Shown here piece after piece: positions 16,002 through 24,661 of a DNA stretch of 64,000 nt. The notes beneath the pieces are model-generated. The model had not been told where the DNA came from and made no database searches. It was given only the letters and a program-made list of their open reading frames with translations. The DNA is from Bacillus sp. NTK034 (GTDB taxonomy: Bacteria; Bacillota; Bacilli; Bacillales; Cytobacillaceae), in the NCBI RefSeq assembly GCF_017303275.1, contig NZ_JAFKOJ010000008.1:124001-188000 (forward strand). The letters are read 5' to 3'. Each line of letters opens with the position of its first letter. Position 1 is the first letter of the stretch. A program made the translations under genes and the position numbers.

Positions 16002-18048
16002 ATTCTTTACTGATTTTCGAAATATTTACCCGGCCTGAAAAGAAGACGGCACCGCCGCCCATATCGGAAAGCCGGTCCGGAGTCAGCGAATTGACCTGAT
16101 GTTTTGTTCCTGGGGCGTCTGCCCATATTCCCTGTGAAACAACAGTACCAGGAAGGACAAGGTCTCCAACTGCCGCTTTGAGTTCGCATTCCCCCCGTTC
16201 ATTCCAAATTCGAATCAGTTCACCATTTTTTATTTCAGCAATTATAGCATCTCTTGTATTTATGTGAAGACGCGGTTCCTTCTCCATCGCTGCATGCTTT
16301 GTATTATTTGAAAAAGTTGAATTCAAAAAGTTATGGTTCGGTGCAGGCACAAACAGAAAAGGGAATTTATTTTCTTCCTTCAGCGGTATGTATACCGGCA
16401 GAGGAGGAAATCCATCATCTTTCATTCTCTGCGAGTATAATTCTATTTTTCCGCTGGGCGTTTGCAGCCTGCCAGGAAAAAGCGGTTTTACCCTCGCTTT
16501 GATAAACTTGTTTTTCTTAAGGGAGTCAGCATTGATTTCCCCAATAAAGGGGTTTGCTGGAAAATTTAATGCGGCATCCATCATTTCTTCTTCCGTTTCT
16601 TTAAATACAGCATCATGAAAGCCCATTCCTTCTGCAAGAAGCCGAAACACTTCGACATTAGATTTTGACTCGCCGTATGGTTCAATGACTGGCTCCTGAA
16701 TTTGCATGTAATGGTGCCAATAGGAGGAATAGATATCCGTATTCTCAAAAGAAGAAGCCGACGGCAGTACAATATCAGCATACTTGGCTGTTTCGGTTAA
16801 GAACAGATCATGGACAACAAGGAACAGATCCTCCCTCAGCAGCCCTTGACGTACTTTATTCCCTTCTGGTGCAACAACAGCAGGGTTGGTTCCATAGACG
16901 TACATAGATTTAATCGATTTTTCCTGTTCAAGCAGTGCCGAACCAATCCTATTCATATTAATGATGCGTGTATCCTTTTTGTGCAGGAGGTCAGGCCTTT
17001 GAAGAGCTCCAGTATTAAAAGTGAGAAAGCCGGAGTTTCCCTTAATGGCACCGCCGCCTTTTAAGAGCCAGTGGCCTGTAATGGCAGGCAGACATGAAAT
17101 GGTGCGGATGCACATTCCGCCATTGTCGTGATGCTGTGTCCCGTTGCCGATTCGGATAAAAGCAGGGGAAGCCTTTCCATACATACGGGCTAATTTATAA
17201 ATATCATTTTTCGGCACACCTGTTATGCCTGCTACTGTTTCAGGATCATAATCCTTCACATGTTCACGAAGTTCCTGGTGGCCAACCGTGTACTTTTTCA
17301 GAAAGTTCTCATCCGCCAAATTTTCGGCAAACAAGACATGCATCATGCCAAGGGCCAGAGCAGCATCAGTGCCGGGAGTGATAGGTATAAACCAGTCGGC
17401 CATTTTGCCAGTCTGGTTTTTATGGACGTCAATCACGACGATTTTCGCACCGCTTTTTCTTGCTTTTTGTGCGAGAACCATTTGATGCATGTTCGTGCTG
17501 ACTGCATTAATGCCCCATAGAATAATGAGCTTTGAATGGATGGTATCCTCCGGATCTATTCCAAAGCTCCCGCCCATTGTATATGTATATCCAGCAGTAC
17601 CGGCAGATTGACAAATCGTCCTGTCAAGGCGTGTCGCTCCGAGTTTATGGAAGAAACGACGGTCCATTCCTTCTGCGTTTAATCTGCCCATATTTCCGTA
17701 GAAACTATATGGCAGGATGCTTTCAGGGCCATTCTTGACAATTAGGTCCTTCCACCTGGAGGTGATCGTTTCTATCGCCTCTTTCCACCCAATCCGTACA
17801 AAGTGGCCATCACCTTTGGTGCCAGCTCGCTTCATTGGATATTTGAGCCGATTTTTATCATAGATCCTTGATGGCATGTTGCGGACCTTATTGCAAATAT
17901 TTCCCTGTGTTACGGGATGACTGGGATCTCCTTCAATTTTTACGATTTTTCCTTCTTTTTTATGAACGAGAAGGCCGCATTGATCGGGGCAATCCAAGGA
18001 GCACACGGATGGGAAAACACCATTTAAGGATTTGCTGTAAGAGTTCAT
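16000..18048 (-). CDS. Molybdopterin-dependent oxidoreductase (formate dehydrogenase/DMSO reductase family)
   Basis: A 682-residue catalytic subunit. An N-terminal [4Fe-4S] domain has Cys16-x3-Cys20-x3-Cys24-x27-Cys52 (CSLDCPDQC ... GNICNK), followed by the molybdopterin domains and the C-terminal dinucleotide-binding domain (LHINTRDA, GELIRIWNERGE). There is no Tat signal, so it is probably cytoplasmic, as for YoaE-type proteins. I start at ATG 18048 because AGGAAGGAG is 9 bases upstream; ATG 18069 would overlap that site. No electron-transfer subunits or cofactor genes lie adjacent, so donor and acceptor are unknown. Confidence 0.88.
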   Translation of the reverse strand: MNSYSKSLNGVFPSVCSLDCPDQCGLLVHKKEGKIVKIEGDPSHPVTQGNICNKVRNMPSRIYDKNRLKYPMKRAGTKGDGHFVRIGWKEAIETITSRWKDLIVKNGPESILPYSFYGNMGRLNAEGMDRRFFHKLGATRLDRTICQSAGTAGYTYTMGGSFGIDPEDTIHSKLIILWGINAVSTNMHQMVLAQKARKSGAKIVVIDVHKNQTGKMADWFIPITPGTDAALALGMMHVLFAENLADENFLKKYTVGHQELREHVKDYDPETVAGITGVPKNDIYKLARMYGKASPAFIRIGNGTQHHDNGGMCIRTISCLPAITGHWLLKGGGAIKGNSGFLTFNTGALQRPDLLHKKDTRIINMNRIGSALLEQEKSIKSMYVYGTNPAVVAPEGNKVRQGLLREDLFLVVHDLFLTETAKYADIVLPSASSFENTDIYSSYWHHYMQIQEPVIEPYGESKSNVEVFRLLAEGMGFHDAVFKETEEEMMDAALNFPANPFIGEINADSLKKNKFIKARVKPLFPGRLQTPSGKIELYSQRMKDDGFPPLPVYIPLKEENKFPFLFVPAPNHNFLNSTFSNNTKHAAMEKEPRLHINTRDAIIAEIKNGELIRIWNERGECELKAAVGDLVLPGTVVSQGIWADAPGTKHQVNSLTPDRLSDMGGGAVFFSGRVNISKISKE

Positions 18049-18247
18049 GTCCACATACTCCTTCCTCATTGTATTTCGATCATAACATAAAATTCAGTTT
18101 ATTTGATGGCCGTCTGAAGGCATCCAGCAAATTTCTATAATGAAACACCAAACCTCATATTTGAAACTATGCTTTGAAAAAACTTATGTAAAATAGGTTT
18201 GATAGATACGATTGGTTCAGAATACATCCGAGCAGGTGAACAGGGAA

Positions 18248-18928
18248 ATGGCGCTAAAAATTGCGATTGTAGATGATCATAAGCTCTTCAGAGAAGGGGT
18301 CAAACGGATACTGGAAATGGAAGAGGACCTTGAAATAGTTGCTGAAGGGGCAGATGGCCGTGATGCTCTCATTATAGATAAGAATTATAAGCCTGACGTT
18401 ATGATTATGGATATCGATATGCCTAATATGAATGGCATCAAAGCAACGGATAAGCTGAATGAAAACAAATCAAAAAGCAAGATCATTATTTTATCTTTTT
18501 ACGATGATGAAAATTATGTCACGAGGGTGCTTCAGAATGGTGCAGCCGGATACCTGCTTAAGGATATTGGTGCAAAAGGGTTAATCGAAGCCATCAGGAT
18601 CGTTGCAAGCGGCGGCAGTTATCTGGATCCCAAGGTTACGCAAAATATTATTAAGGAATACAAAAGACTTACAGAAATGAATTCACGCAGCAATCATGCT
18701 TCAAGTCAGAACTATCAGCGCCCTCTGCATATATTGACTCGCCGCGAATGCGAGGTGCTGCAGCTGCTGGCTGATGGGAATAGCAATACTGGCATCAGTA
18801 AAGCACTTTTCATTAGCGATAAAACGGTTAAAAATCATGTAAGCAGCATTTTGAGAAAGATAAAAGTTCATGATCGGACACAGGCTGTCCTTCTTGCCAT
18901 CAAAAAGGGCTGGGTCAGAATCAGTTAG
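18248..18928 (+). CDS. DegU-like response regulator (NarL/LuxR family)
   Basis: A 226-residue regulator. The receiver domain has the acidic pair Asp9/Asp10 (IVDDHKLF), phospho-acceptor Asp55 (MIMDIDMP) and Lys near 107 ([12 protein letters not shown]). The C-terminal LuxR helix-turn-helix begins [18 protein letters not shown] and includes [19 protein letters not shown]. It is strikingly like DegU over its whole length, including the linker segment [10 protein letters not shown]. No DegS-like kinase is adjacent, so it is an orphan here. The ATG at 18248 has AGGTG at 9-base spacing; a TTG at 18212 would extend it by 12 residues. Confidence 0.88.
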   Translation: MALKIAIVDDHKLFREGVKRILEMEEDLEIVAEGADGRDALIIDKNYKPDVMIMDIDMPNMNGIKATDKLNENKSKSKIIILSFYDDENYVTRVLQNGAAGYLLKDIGAKGLIEAIRIVASGGSYLDPKVTQNIIKEYKRLTEMNSRSNHASSQNYQRPLHILTRRECEVLQLLADGNSNTGISKALFISDKTVKNHVSSILRKIKVHDRTQAVLLAIKKGWVRIS

Positions 18929-18951
18929 AGCCAATGATGTAATTTCAAAAT

Positions 18952-18982
18952 TAAGGCATGTTCTCCTGAGCATGTCTTTTTT
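18952..18982 (+). terminator. Terminator after the DegU-like gene
   Basis: AGGCATGTTC pairs with GAGCATGTCT around TCCT with G-U pairs allowed, followed by TTTTTTC. Confidence 0.7.
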
Positions 18983-19066
18983 CTCGTTGAGCAGCAATAA
19001 TGGATGAGTAAGCAGAGACGGTAATAGAAAAGATAACTTTGAAGAGCTTGAAAGTTAGGTGATAAA

Positions 19067-20581
19067 ATGAATCGGTTTTATAAACGCTATTCAGATTTAA
19101 TCTTTCATTTGCTCAGTGAAAATAAATGGATCAGTTTAGCTCAGCTGGCAGAACGAACAGGTTTTTCAAAAAGCACGATATGGCGTGATCTGGAATTCCT
19201 GGACACTATACTGCCGGAGGATTGGAAGCTGGAAAGGCATGAGGCTTTTGGCGTTAGGCTGAGAAAACCTGAAAGCGGGACTCTGGAGAGCATTTTAAGA
19301 GAAATTCGCGATAAGAATACTTATTTCCATACGTTAAAGCTGATTTTATTAAGCGATGGAATAGATATTTCTCTGATATCCAATGAGGTGCATATAAGCC
19401 GTTCGACCGCATACCGCCACATTGAAAAGCTTCAGGAGGTTCTTCAGGAATCACAGCTTACTTTAACTTCGAGTCCTTTCAAAGTAATCGGTGATGAAAG
19501 AAATATCAGGCGTTTTATCATGCAATACTTAGATTTAATGAGCTTTAAACCGGAAGCTGAGAAGGATTGGCTGTATTCCGGGGATTTTCAGTCGGCGTTG
19601 CTGGAGCAGACCTCGAGCTATTCGATGACTCTCCGGACAGGAGCCGTTCAACGCCTCAAAATGATCTTATATATTTCAAACCTGCGTATGTCTATGGGCT
19701 ATTTTGTTTCATTTCCAAAAACTTTGGTGGATGCATATAAGGAAAGTAAATTTTTTCTATCTGCTAAGGAAATAGTGCATTTTATGCCTAAAGCCAATAT
19801 TCCTTCCAGGGAAACACAGCTCCAGGAAATACTTTTCTTTGCCATTTATTTAATGAGTGAGGAAAGGCCGACGAATAGATCGGAGCATCTGCGTTATCTC
19901 CGCAGGAGAAGGATAGGCGAAAGGGAACATCCTTTTTCTGTCTACTTAGAAGACCTTTCGAATATTGCTGGCTTCAATTTAACAGATGATGATATCTTTC
20001 TATTTCACATTTACCAGACATTCAAGAGAATTTATCTTGAAAAAGAATTAAATACCGAAACACTCCATAGCTCAATGATGCAATATCTTCCATATTATGA
20101 GACTAATCCACTTTTCAAAACAATAGAGGACCTGGGAGTCAAAACATTCTCGAAAGTCCCCCTTATTTTTAAAAAGCTGGATGTTCTTGAAATCTTTACT
20201 CTTCTCCAGGCTGCTATTCTGCGAAAGAGGAATAGGCATGTAATACAAGCTGCGCTTGTATGCCGGACATATTATGAAAAAGATTATATTAGGGAAGTGC
20301 TAAAATATCATTTTGGAAAACAGCTTTCTATATCAACGCTTGATTCATCAAGCATCGATTTAATATCAGAATATGAAGAGTTTGATCTGGTCATATCAAC
20401 CGATTTTGATCATTCTTCCAAGCTTAAAGGGGATCTGCCGGCCATAAATGTTTCTGCATTTCCGACAGGATCAGAGCTTATGGAAATCAGGCAATTCATT
20501 CATGATCATTTTTTAAAACAAATGGACCTTGACGAAGAGATGATCTATCCCTATGAAAAGCAGGATGAGACATACAAATAA
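19067..20581 (+). CDS. AtxA/Mga-type PRD transcriptional regulator
   Basis: A 504-residue multi-domain DNA-binding regulator. Two N-terminal helix-turn-helix domains are visible, ISLAQLAERTGFSKSTIWRD (about 22-41) and ISLISNEVHISRSTAYRH (about 105-122). A central helical PRD-like region follows (about 170-390) and a C-terminal EIIB-like domain (LVCRTYYEKDYIREVL ... FDLVISTDFD). This order matches the PRD-containing regulators AtxA, AcpA and Mga, some of which are controlled by PTS phosphorylation of His. The target genes are not evident here; it is transcribed alone between terminators. TTAGGTGATAAA precedes the ATG. Confidence 0.82.
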   Translation: MNRFYKRYSDLIFHLLSENKWISLAQLAERTGFSKSTIWRDLEFLDTILPEDWKLERHEAFGVRLRKPESGTLESILREIRDKNTYFHTLKLILLSDGIDISLISNEVHISRSTAYRHIEKLQEVLQESQLTLTSSPFKVIGDERNIRRFIMQYLDLMSFKPEAEKDWLYSGDFQSALLEQTSSYSMTLRTGAVQRLKMILYISNLRMSMGYFVSFPKTLVDAYKESKFFLSAKEIVHFMPKANIPSRETQLQEILFFAIYLMSEERPTNRSEHLRYLRRRRIGEREHPFSVYLEDLSNIAGFNLTDDDIFLFHIYQTFKRIYLEKELNTETLHSSMMQYLPYYETNPLFKTIEDLGVKTFSKVPLIFKKLDVLEIFTLLQAAILRKRNRHVIQAALVCRTYYEKDYIREVLKYHFGKQLSISTLDSSSIDLISEYEEFDLVISTDFDHSSKLKGDLPAINVSAFPTGSELMEIRQFIHDHFLKQMDLDEEMIYPYEKQDETYK

Positions 20582-20583
20582 GG

Positions 20584-20612
20584 AGACGCCTTCAAGCTGG
20601 AGGTGTTTTTTT
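20584..20612 (+). terminator. Terminator after the AtxA-like regulator
   Basis: ACGCCT pairs with AGGTGT (one G-U) and inner bases extend the stem; a run of seven T follows. Confidence 0.65.
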
Positions 20613-20631
20613 ATTTATTTTTTAAAACCTG

Positions 20632-20661
20632 TTGAATTTGATAATCATTATCAATTAAAAT
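20632..20661 (+). promoter_or_regulatory. Promoter with Fur box in its spacer
   Basis: TGATAAT C ATTATCA at 20639-20653 is a perfect 7-1-7 Fur box of the Bacillus type. It occupies the spacer between a -35-like TTGAAT (20632-20637) and a -10-like TAAAAT (20656-20661). A second partial box, TGATAATCGTTTTAT, starts at 20671. The arrangement predicts iron-dependent repression of the gene at 20721. Confidence 0.82.
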
Positions 20662-20720
20662 AAAGTTAGATGATAATCGTTTTATTACATACACAGTTTT
20701 GATTTTAAGGAGGCGAGGAG

Positions 20721-21488
20721 TTGATCAAAAACCCTCAAGTATCCGTCCGCACAATGACTGACCAGAACTTAACCGACTTTATCCGGTGTCCCTATAAATT
20801 TTATTACACACATATTGAAAAGAAAAAACATCCTCTCGGCTGGCGTCAGGCCATTCAGCATATTATCAATAAGGTCGTTTCATCCTATTTTCAGCTGCCG
20901 CAAAGCCATCGGTCCCCTGCAAATGTGCTGGCGCTTATCGATCAATATTGGGGAAGGCTGGAGCTGCGCATGTTTGATTCCCAGCTCCAATATTATATGG
21001 CTGCAGCTGCCGTAACAGATGGATTAATGAGAAACTTAAGCAGTGAATCTGAAATAGCTCAGCCGCTGTTTTTGTATGAAAAGTTTAAAATGAATCTTAA
21101 AGAGCTGAATGCAGATCTTTCTTTAACTTTTGATGTCGCGGAATGGCAGCAGGATTCTTTTATAGTGAAGAAATTCCTGGTGGATGCTGATGAGCAAATG
21201 CTTGAGCTTTATTGTCATTTAACAGTGGTTTTTTCAGAAAAGGTATTTGGAATAAGGCCGGCCAGGATTGAGGTCGTGACATTAATGGATGGAGAGAAGC
21301 ATATATTCACTCCAAATAAAGCTAGCCTGGAAGCGGGATTAAACTATCTTCAGATGCTGAAGACACTTCTCGAAGACACAAAGCTGTTTTCGGATTTGTA
21401 CAATATGAATGAGTGTCCTGCCTGTCCTTTTCAGGGAGTCTGCGACAGGGATGAAAAGAATGAGAGAAAACAAAAATACTTATGCTAA
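20721..21488 (+). CDS. Cas4/RecB-like PD-(D/E)XK-fold protein with Fe-S cysteines
   Basis: A 255-residue protein. It begins like AddB/Cas4 nuclease domains (VRTMTDQNLTDFIRCPYKFYY) and has the four cysteines of the iron-staple at canonical spacing: Cys23 then Cys232-x2-Cys235-x5-Cys241 (CPACPFQGVC). The fold's LTFDVAEW and QMLELYCHL resemble the GxxD and QxxxY motifs, but between them the (D/E)xK strand reads SFIVKKFLV, with no acidic residue, so catalysis may be lost. TTG 20721 is preceded by AAGGAGGCGAGGAG. A Fur box controls the promoter, tying expression to iron. Nuclease partner genes are not adjacent. Confidence 0.65.
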   Translation: MIKNPQVSVRTMTDQNLTDFIRCPYKFYYTHIEKKKHPLGWRQAIQHIINKVVSSYFQLPQSHRSPANVLALIDQYWGRLELRMFDSQLQYYMAAAAVTDGLMRNLSSESEIAQPLFLYEKFKMNLKELNADLSLTFDVAEWQQDSFIVKKFLVDADEQMLELYCHLTVVFSEKVFGIRPARIEVVTLMDGEKHIFTPNKASLEAGLNYLQMLKTLLEDTKLFSDLYNMNECPACPFQGVCDRDEKNERKQKYLC

Positions 21489-21493
21489 AAAGG

Positions 21494-21520
21494 GCGCCTG
21501 GGGAAAACCAGGCGCTTCTG
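21494..21520 (+). terminator. Terminator
   Basis: GCGCCTGG pairs perfectly with CCAGGCGC around GGAAAA, followed by TTCTG; the T-run is poor. Confidence 0.6.
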
Positions 21521-21633
21521 CTGTTTATGAACATCCAGAACCGGTTTAAGGTGAATGTATTTCCATTGCTTTTAAATGAATTTCCCGCTAAAGTTTTTAC
21601 AGGGATGTTAGATAGAAAGGTTGCGATTCTTCT

Positions 21634-22695
21634 TTGAATATACTTATTACAGGTGCAAACGGTTTTTTAGGGAAAAAGCTTTCATTAAAGCTTTTGGAAC
21701 AGGGGCATGAACTTTATTTATTAGTCAGGAGCAGAAAGCGGCTGGATGCCTTCATGCAAGGCGATGGGAGCGATTTTTCCAGACAGATTCATATATTGGA
21801 AGGCGATGTTACAGAAGAGCATCTAGGATTAAATAGAGAACTGGTGAATTCATTAAAAGGAAAGATGGATGCTTTATACCATAGTGCAGCACTTCTATCT
21901 TTTGATGAAAAGGATCGGGATAAGACTTTTAAAGTAAATGTCGGAGGAACAGCAAATGTTCTGAATTTTGCTTTGGAAATAAGTTGTCCAAAAGTTTTAT
22001 ATATCAGTACGGCCTATACGGTTGGAACAGAGGTGTTGGGGGCGGAGGCTCTTTACTCTGGGGATAGGCGTTTTGTAAATCCCTATGAAGCTTCCAAGTG
22101 CGAGGCAGAACACCTCGCGTTTACATTCCGGGATAAACTGGATATTGTTATTCTCCGTCCCGGTATTATCATCGGTGATTCCAGGACAGGTGAAGCTGAT
22201 ACAAACTTCGGCTTATATGGATTTCTAAAAGGCATCAAGATCTTAAAAAAGCGGGCCATCCGAAGACAAGACGGCCAAAGCTGCAGAATCTATCTGGATC
22301 CTGACGTTGCCCAGAATTTTGTGCCAGTGAATTATGTAATAGATACACTGAATGCCGCCTTGATTTATGCAGAAAATGGCGGGATTTTCAACATTACAAA
22401 TCCAAATCCGCCTCTGCAGTCAGATGTGTACGAAATAGTAAAAGAGGTCCTGGATTTTCCGCAATTGAAAATGTGTGTCCCTGGATCATTTGCAGAAATG
22501 ACGAACGAGGAAAAGGCTTTTCATGATTCGATGAGCATTTTCAACAGTTATTTCCAGCGGACCATTGATTTTCCATCAGACAATACTGAAAAGCTGCTGG
22601 CAGATGCAGGGGTTCCCATGCTGCAAATGGACCGAGATGTATTAACAAGAATAATAGCAGGATATTTGCTCGATAAAGCGAGTATATCTTCCTGA
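21634..22695 (+). CDS. NAD(P)-dependent epimerase/reductase (extended SDR, male-sterility type)
   Basis: A 353-residue extended short-chain dehydrogenase. The Rossmann loop GANGFLG is at about 7-13, the NADP-type basic LLVRSRKRL follows strand 2, and the catalytic pair is Tyr and Lys in NPYEASK with Ser in YISTAYT. The segment ILRPGIIIGDSRTGE is typical of the acyl-CoA-reductase-like (male sterility, NAD_binding_4) subgroup. The start is TTG 21634 with AGAAAGG about 13 bases upstream, a slightly long spacing. Substrate unknown. Confidence 0.8.
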   Translation: MNILITGANGFLGKKLSLKLLEQGHELYLLVRSRKRLDAFMQGDGSDFSRQIHILEGDVTEEHLGLNRELVNSLKGKMDALYHSAALLSFDEKDRDKTFKVNVGGTANVLNFALEISCPKVLYISTAYTVGTEVLGAEALYSGDRRFVNPYEASKCEAEHLAFTFRDKLDIVILRPGIIIGDSRTGEADTNFGLYGFLKGIKILKKRAIRRQDGQSCRIYLDPDVAQNFVPVNYVIDTLNAALIYAENGGIFNITNPNPPLQSDVYEIVKEVLDFPQLKMCVPGSFAEMTNEEKAFHDSMSIFNSYFQRTIDFPSDNTEKLLADAGVPMLQMDRDVLTRIIAGYLLDKASISS

Positions 22696-22703
22696 CGAAA
22701 GAA

Positions 22704-22731
22704 AAGACCGGGGATTTGAATTCCCGGTCTT
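22704..22731. terminator. Bidirectional terminator
   Basis: AAGACCGGG pairs with CCCGGTCTT between two converging genes. Confidence 0.8.
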
Positions 22732-22734
22732 CAT

Positions 22735-23847
22735 TTATTCATTCATGCCTGTTCCCCTCATTTTATGGGCATCTGCTTCAAGTGGAGCTTTTAAAAGTTT
22801 CCGATGCTTAATTTCCATAGTCTGAATTTGTTTTAATTCCTCAATTAAGTCATGGATGGAGAGAATCTCATATAGAATGGCTGTTTCAGGCTGGACATGG
22901 TGGTGTGTGCGGGGTTTTAAACCGCCCGCAGGGTTCAGCTGCTTTTGCTCAATAAACCACTGTGTTACTTCGCTGATTTTTTTATGATGGCTTTCTGTAA
23001 TAAAAAATCCCGGGTCATACAGGCTGTCTTTTATATCCTCAAGAACAGCAGCGCCAGTCTTTTTCCTGTCCTCCTCCAGCTCCGGCAGGCCAGCCGGCAG
23101 AAAGATCAAGTTTCCCACGTGATAGGTAATCTGCCTTAAAACAGTCAGTTTTTTATATTCATAATGAAAGTCGCGCATATCCTCACGGCTAAATCGGTGA
23201 TACCTATATTCAGCCTTTTGATAATGGCATAAAGTTTCAGTTTTATCGATATCTTTAATAAGTCTTTGAAATTCTGAACGGACAGTGCCATCAGATCCCT
23301 GTGAATAAAAAATTTCAAGGCCTCTTTTATGTAAAATGTCACCGGATCGTCTGTAAAGGGCATGTATGTTTTTTATAATTGATTTTGAGTAATTGGGAGG
23401 CATGACAAAAAAGTTAACTGCTGTGGAAACGACAATTCCGGTAGTGGTAGTCCCCAATCGAATGAAAAAAGAGGACAGATAATGGTCCTGTACCGTTGAA
23501 ATCATTGCGACACCCGTCAATGTAGCCACAAGCATTCCATCATGAAGCTTCAGCTTATGGCAGACGATGATTGTCGCAAGCGATACGGAAGCATAACTGT
23601 ACGGGCTGTCTCCGAAAATGAACGTAAATAATACAGCAAATCCCGCACCAATGGCTGCCGCCGGAAACCTGACATATGCTTTCCGAATGGAGTCCGCAAC
23701 AGTGGGCTCAATCGTAACGATGGCCGTAATCACAGCAAACATGGCTGGCCAATCCAGCATATGGCAAATAAAAGCTGTTATAAAAACAGCCAGTCCGGTT
23801 TTGGCTATTCTTCCTCCAATAAATTTATATGGAATAGTCTGTTTCAT
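22735..23847 (-). CDS. Aromatic acid exporter family protein (FUSC/ArAE-like, YqjA type)
   Basis: A 370-residue membrane protein. The N-terminal 150 residues contain about five or six spans (GLAVFITAFICHML, MFAVITAIVTIEP, FAVLFTFIFG, TTTGIVVSTAVNFFVMP), with the VTIEPTVADSIRKAYVR block characteristic of the family. The C-terminal 220 residues form a cytosolic helical domain. Members are thought to export aromatic carboxylates, but this one is a single-chain Gram-positive form without a known substrate. GAAGGA lies 6 bases before the ATG. Confidence 0.82.
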   Translation of the reverse strand: MKQTIPYKFIGGRIAKTGLAVFITAFICHMLDWPAMFAVITAIVTIEPTVADSIRKAYVRFPAAAIGAGFAVLFTFIFGDSPYSYASVSLATIIVCHKLKLHDGMLVATLTGVAMISTVQDHYLSSFFIRLGTTTTGIVVSTAVNFFVMPPNYSKSIIKNIHALYRRSGDILHKRGLEIFYSQGSDGTVRSEFQRLIKDIDKTETLCHYQKAEYRYHRFSREDMRDFHYEYKKLTVLRQITYHVGNLIFLPAGLPELEEDRKKTGAAVLEDIKDSLYDPGFFITESHHKKISEVTQWFIEQKQLNPAGGLKPRTHHHVQPETAILYEILSIHDLIEELKQIQTMEIKHRKLLKAPLEADAHKMRGTGMNE

Positions 23848-24048
23848 ACATAATCCTTCTTTAAATCTGTGGTTTCAATATAAATTAATATTAGTGCAAG
23901 AAACCAATAAGAGCAAATGTGAATTTTCTGATAAAAAGAAAATATCCCGGTGACATGATCTGATAGTATGTTAAAATAGACAACTATAAAGTAAAAATAT
24001 TGAATATATATATAAGATTTTTCGGACTTTGAGGAAGGGTGAGTTTGA

Positions 24049-24564
24049 ATGTCAATTGAAAGCGTGAAAGCCCATTTTAAAAAGTGGGATCGGGAACAAG
24101 ATGTTATGGAGTTTGATTCTTTAAGCGCAACAGTGGAACAGGCTGCAGAAACAATCGGTGTCTGTCCTGCACAAATTGCCAAGACTCTATCCTTCAGGGG
24201 TGATGGGGATGAAGCAATTCTTGTGGTGGCAGCAGGCGATGCCAAAATTGATAACAAAAAGTTCCGGAAAACGTTCGGTTTCAAAGCCCGGATGCTTTCA
24301 GCTGAGGAAGTACTCGAACAGACCGGCCATGCCGTAGGAGGAGTTTGTCCATTTGGATTGAAGAATGACCTGGATGTATATCTGGATGAATCTATGAAAA
24401 GATTCGAGACCCTTTTCCCTGCATGCGGAAGCAGCAATTCCGCCATTGAACTGACACCTGCTGAAATTAATACATATTCAGATGCAAAAGCCTGGGTGGA
24501 TGTTTGCAAGGACTGGGAAGATGAGCTGATCATTGAGCGGCCACTGGAAAAAATAACGAAATAG
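24049..24564 (+). CDS. YbaK/EbsC-family aminoacyl-tRNA deacylase
   Basis: A 171-residue single-domain editing protein. It has the invariant Lys loop (QIAKTLSFRG), GDAKIDNKKFRKTFG and the GGVCPFGL motif of the YbaK/ProX fold, which hydrolyses mischarged tRNAs (Cys- or Ala-tRNAPro). The TTGGCC-type specificity cannot be read directly. GAGGAAGGGTGAG precedes ATG 24049. It stands alone between an exporter-like gene, transcribed away, and an M20 peptidase gene. Confidence 0.88.
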   Translation: MSIESVKAHFKKWDREQDVMEFDSLSATVEQAAETIGVCPAQIAKTLSFRGDGDEAILVVAAGDAKIDNKKFRKTFGFKARMLSAEEVLEQTGHAVGGVCPFGLKNDLDVYLDESMKRFETLFPACGSSNSAIELTPAEINTYSDAKAWVDVCKDWEDELIIERPLEKITK

Positions 24565-24661
24565 AAGTCATATTTTCGTGCCGAAATCAAAATAGTGTTG
24601 TATTATTATAATTATTAATGAATAAATATATAGATTTGCGGATTAGGAGAGCAGATAATTC

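Noticed and set aside
23844-24590. 248-residue minus-strand frame over the YbaK gene
   Set aside because: It overlaps a recognised deacylase on the other strand and has no motifs or ribosome binding site.
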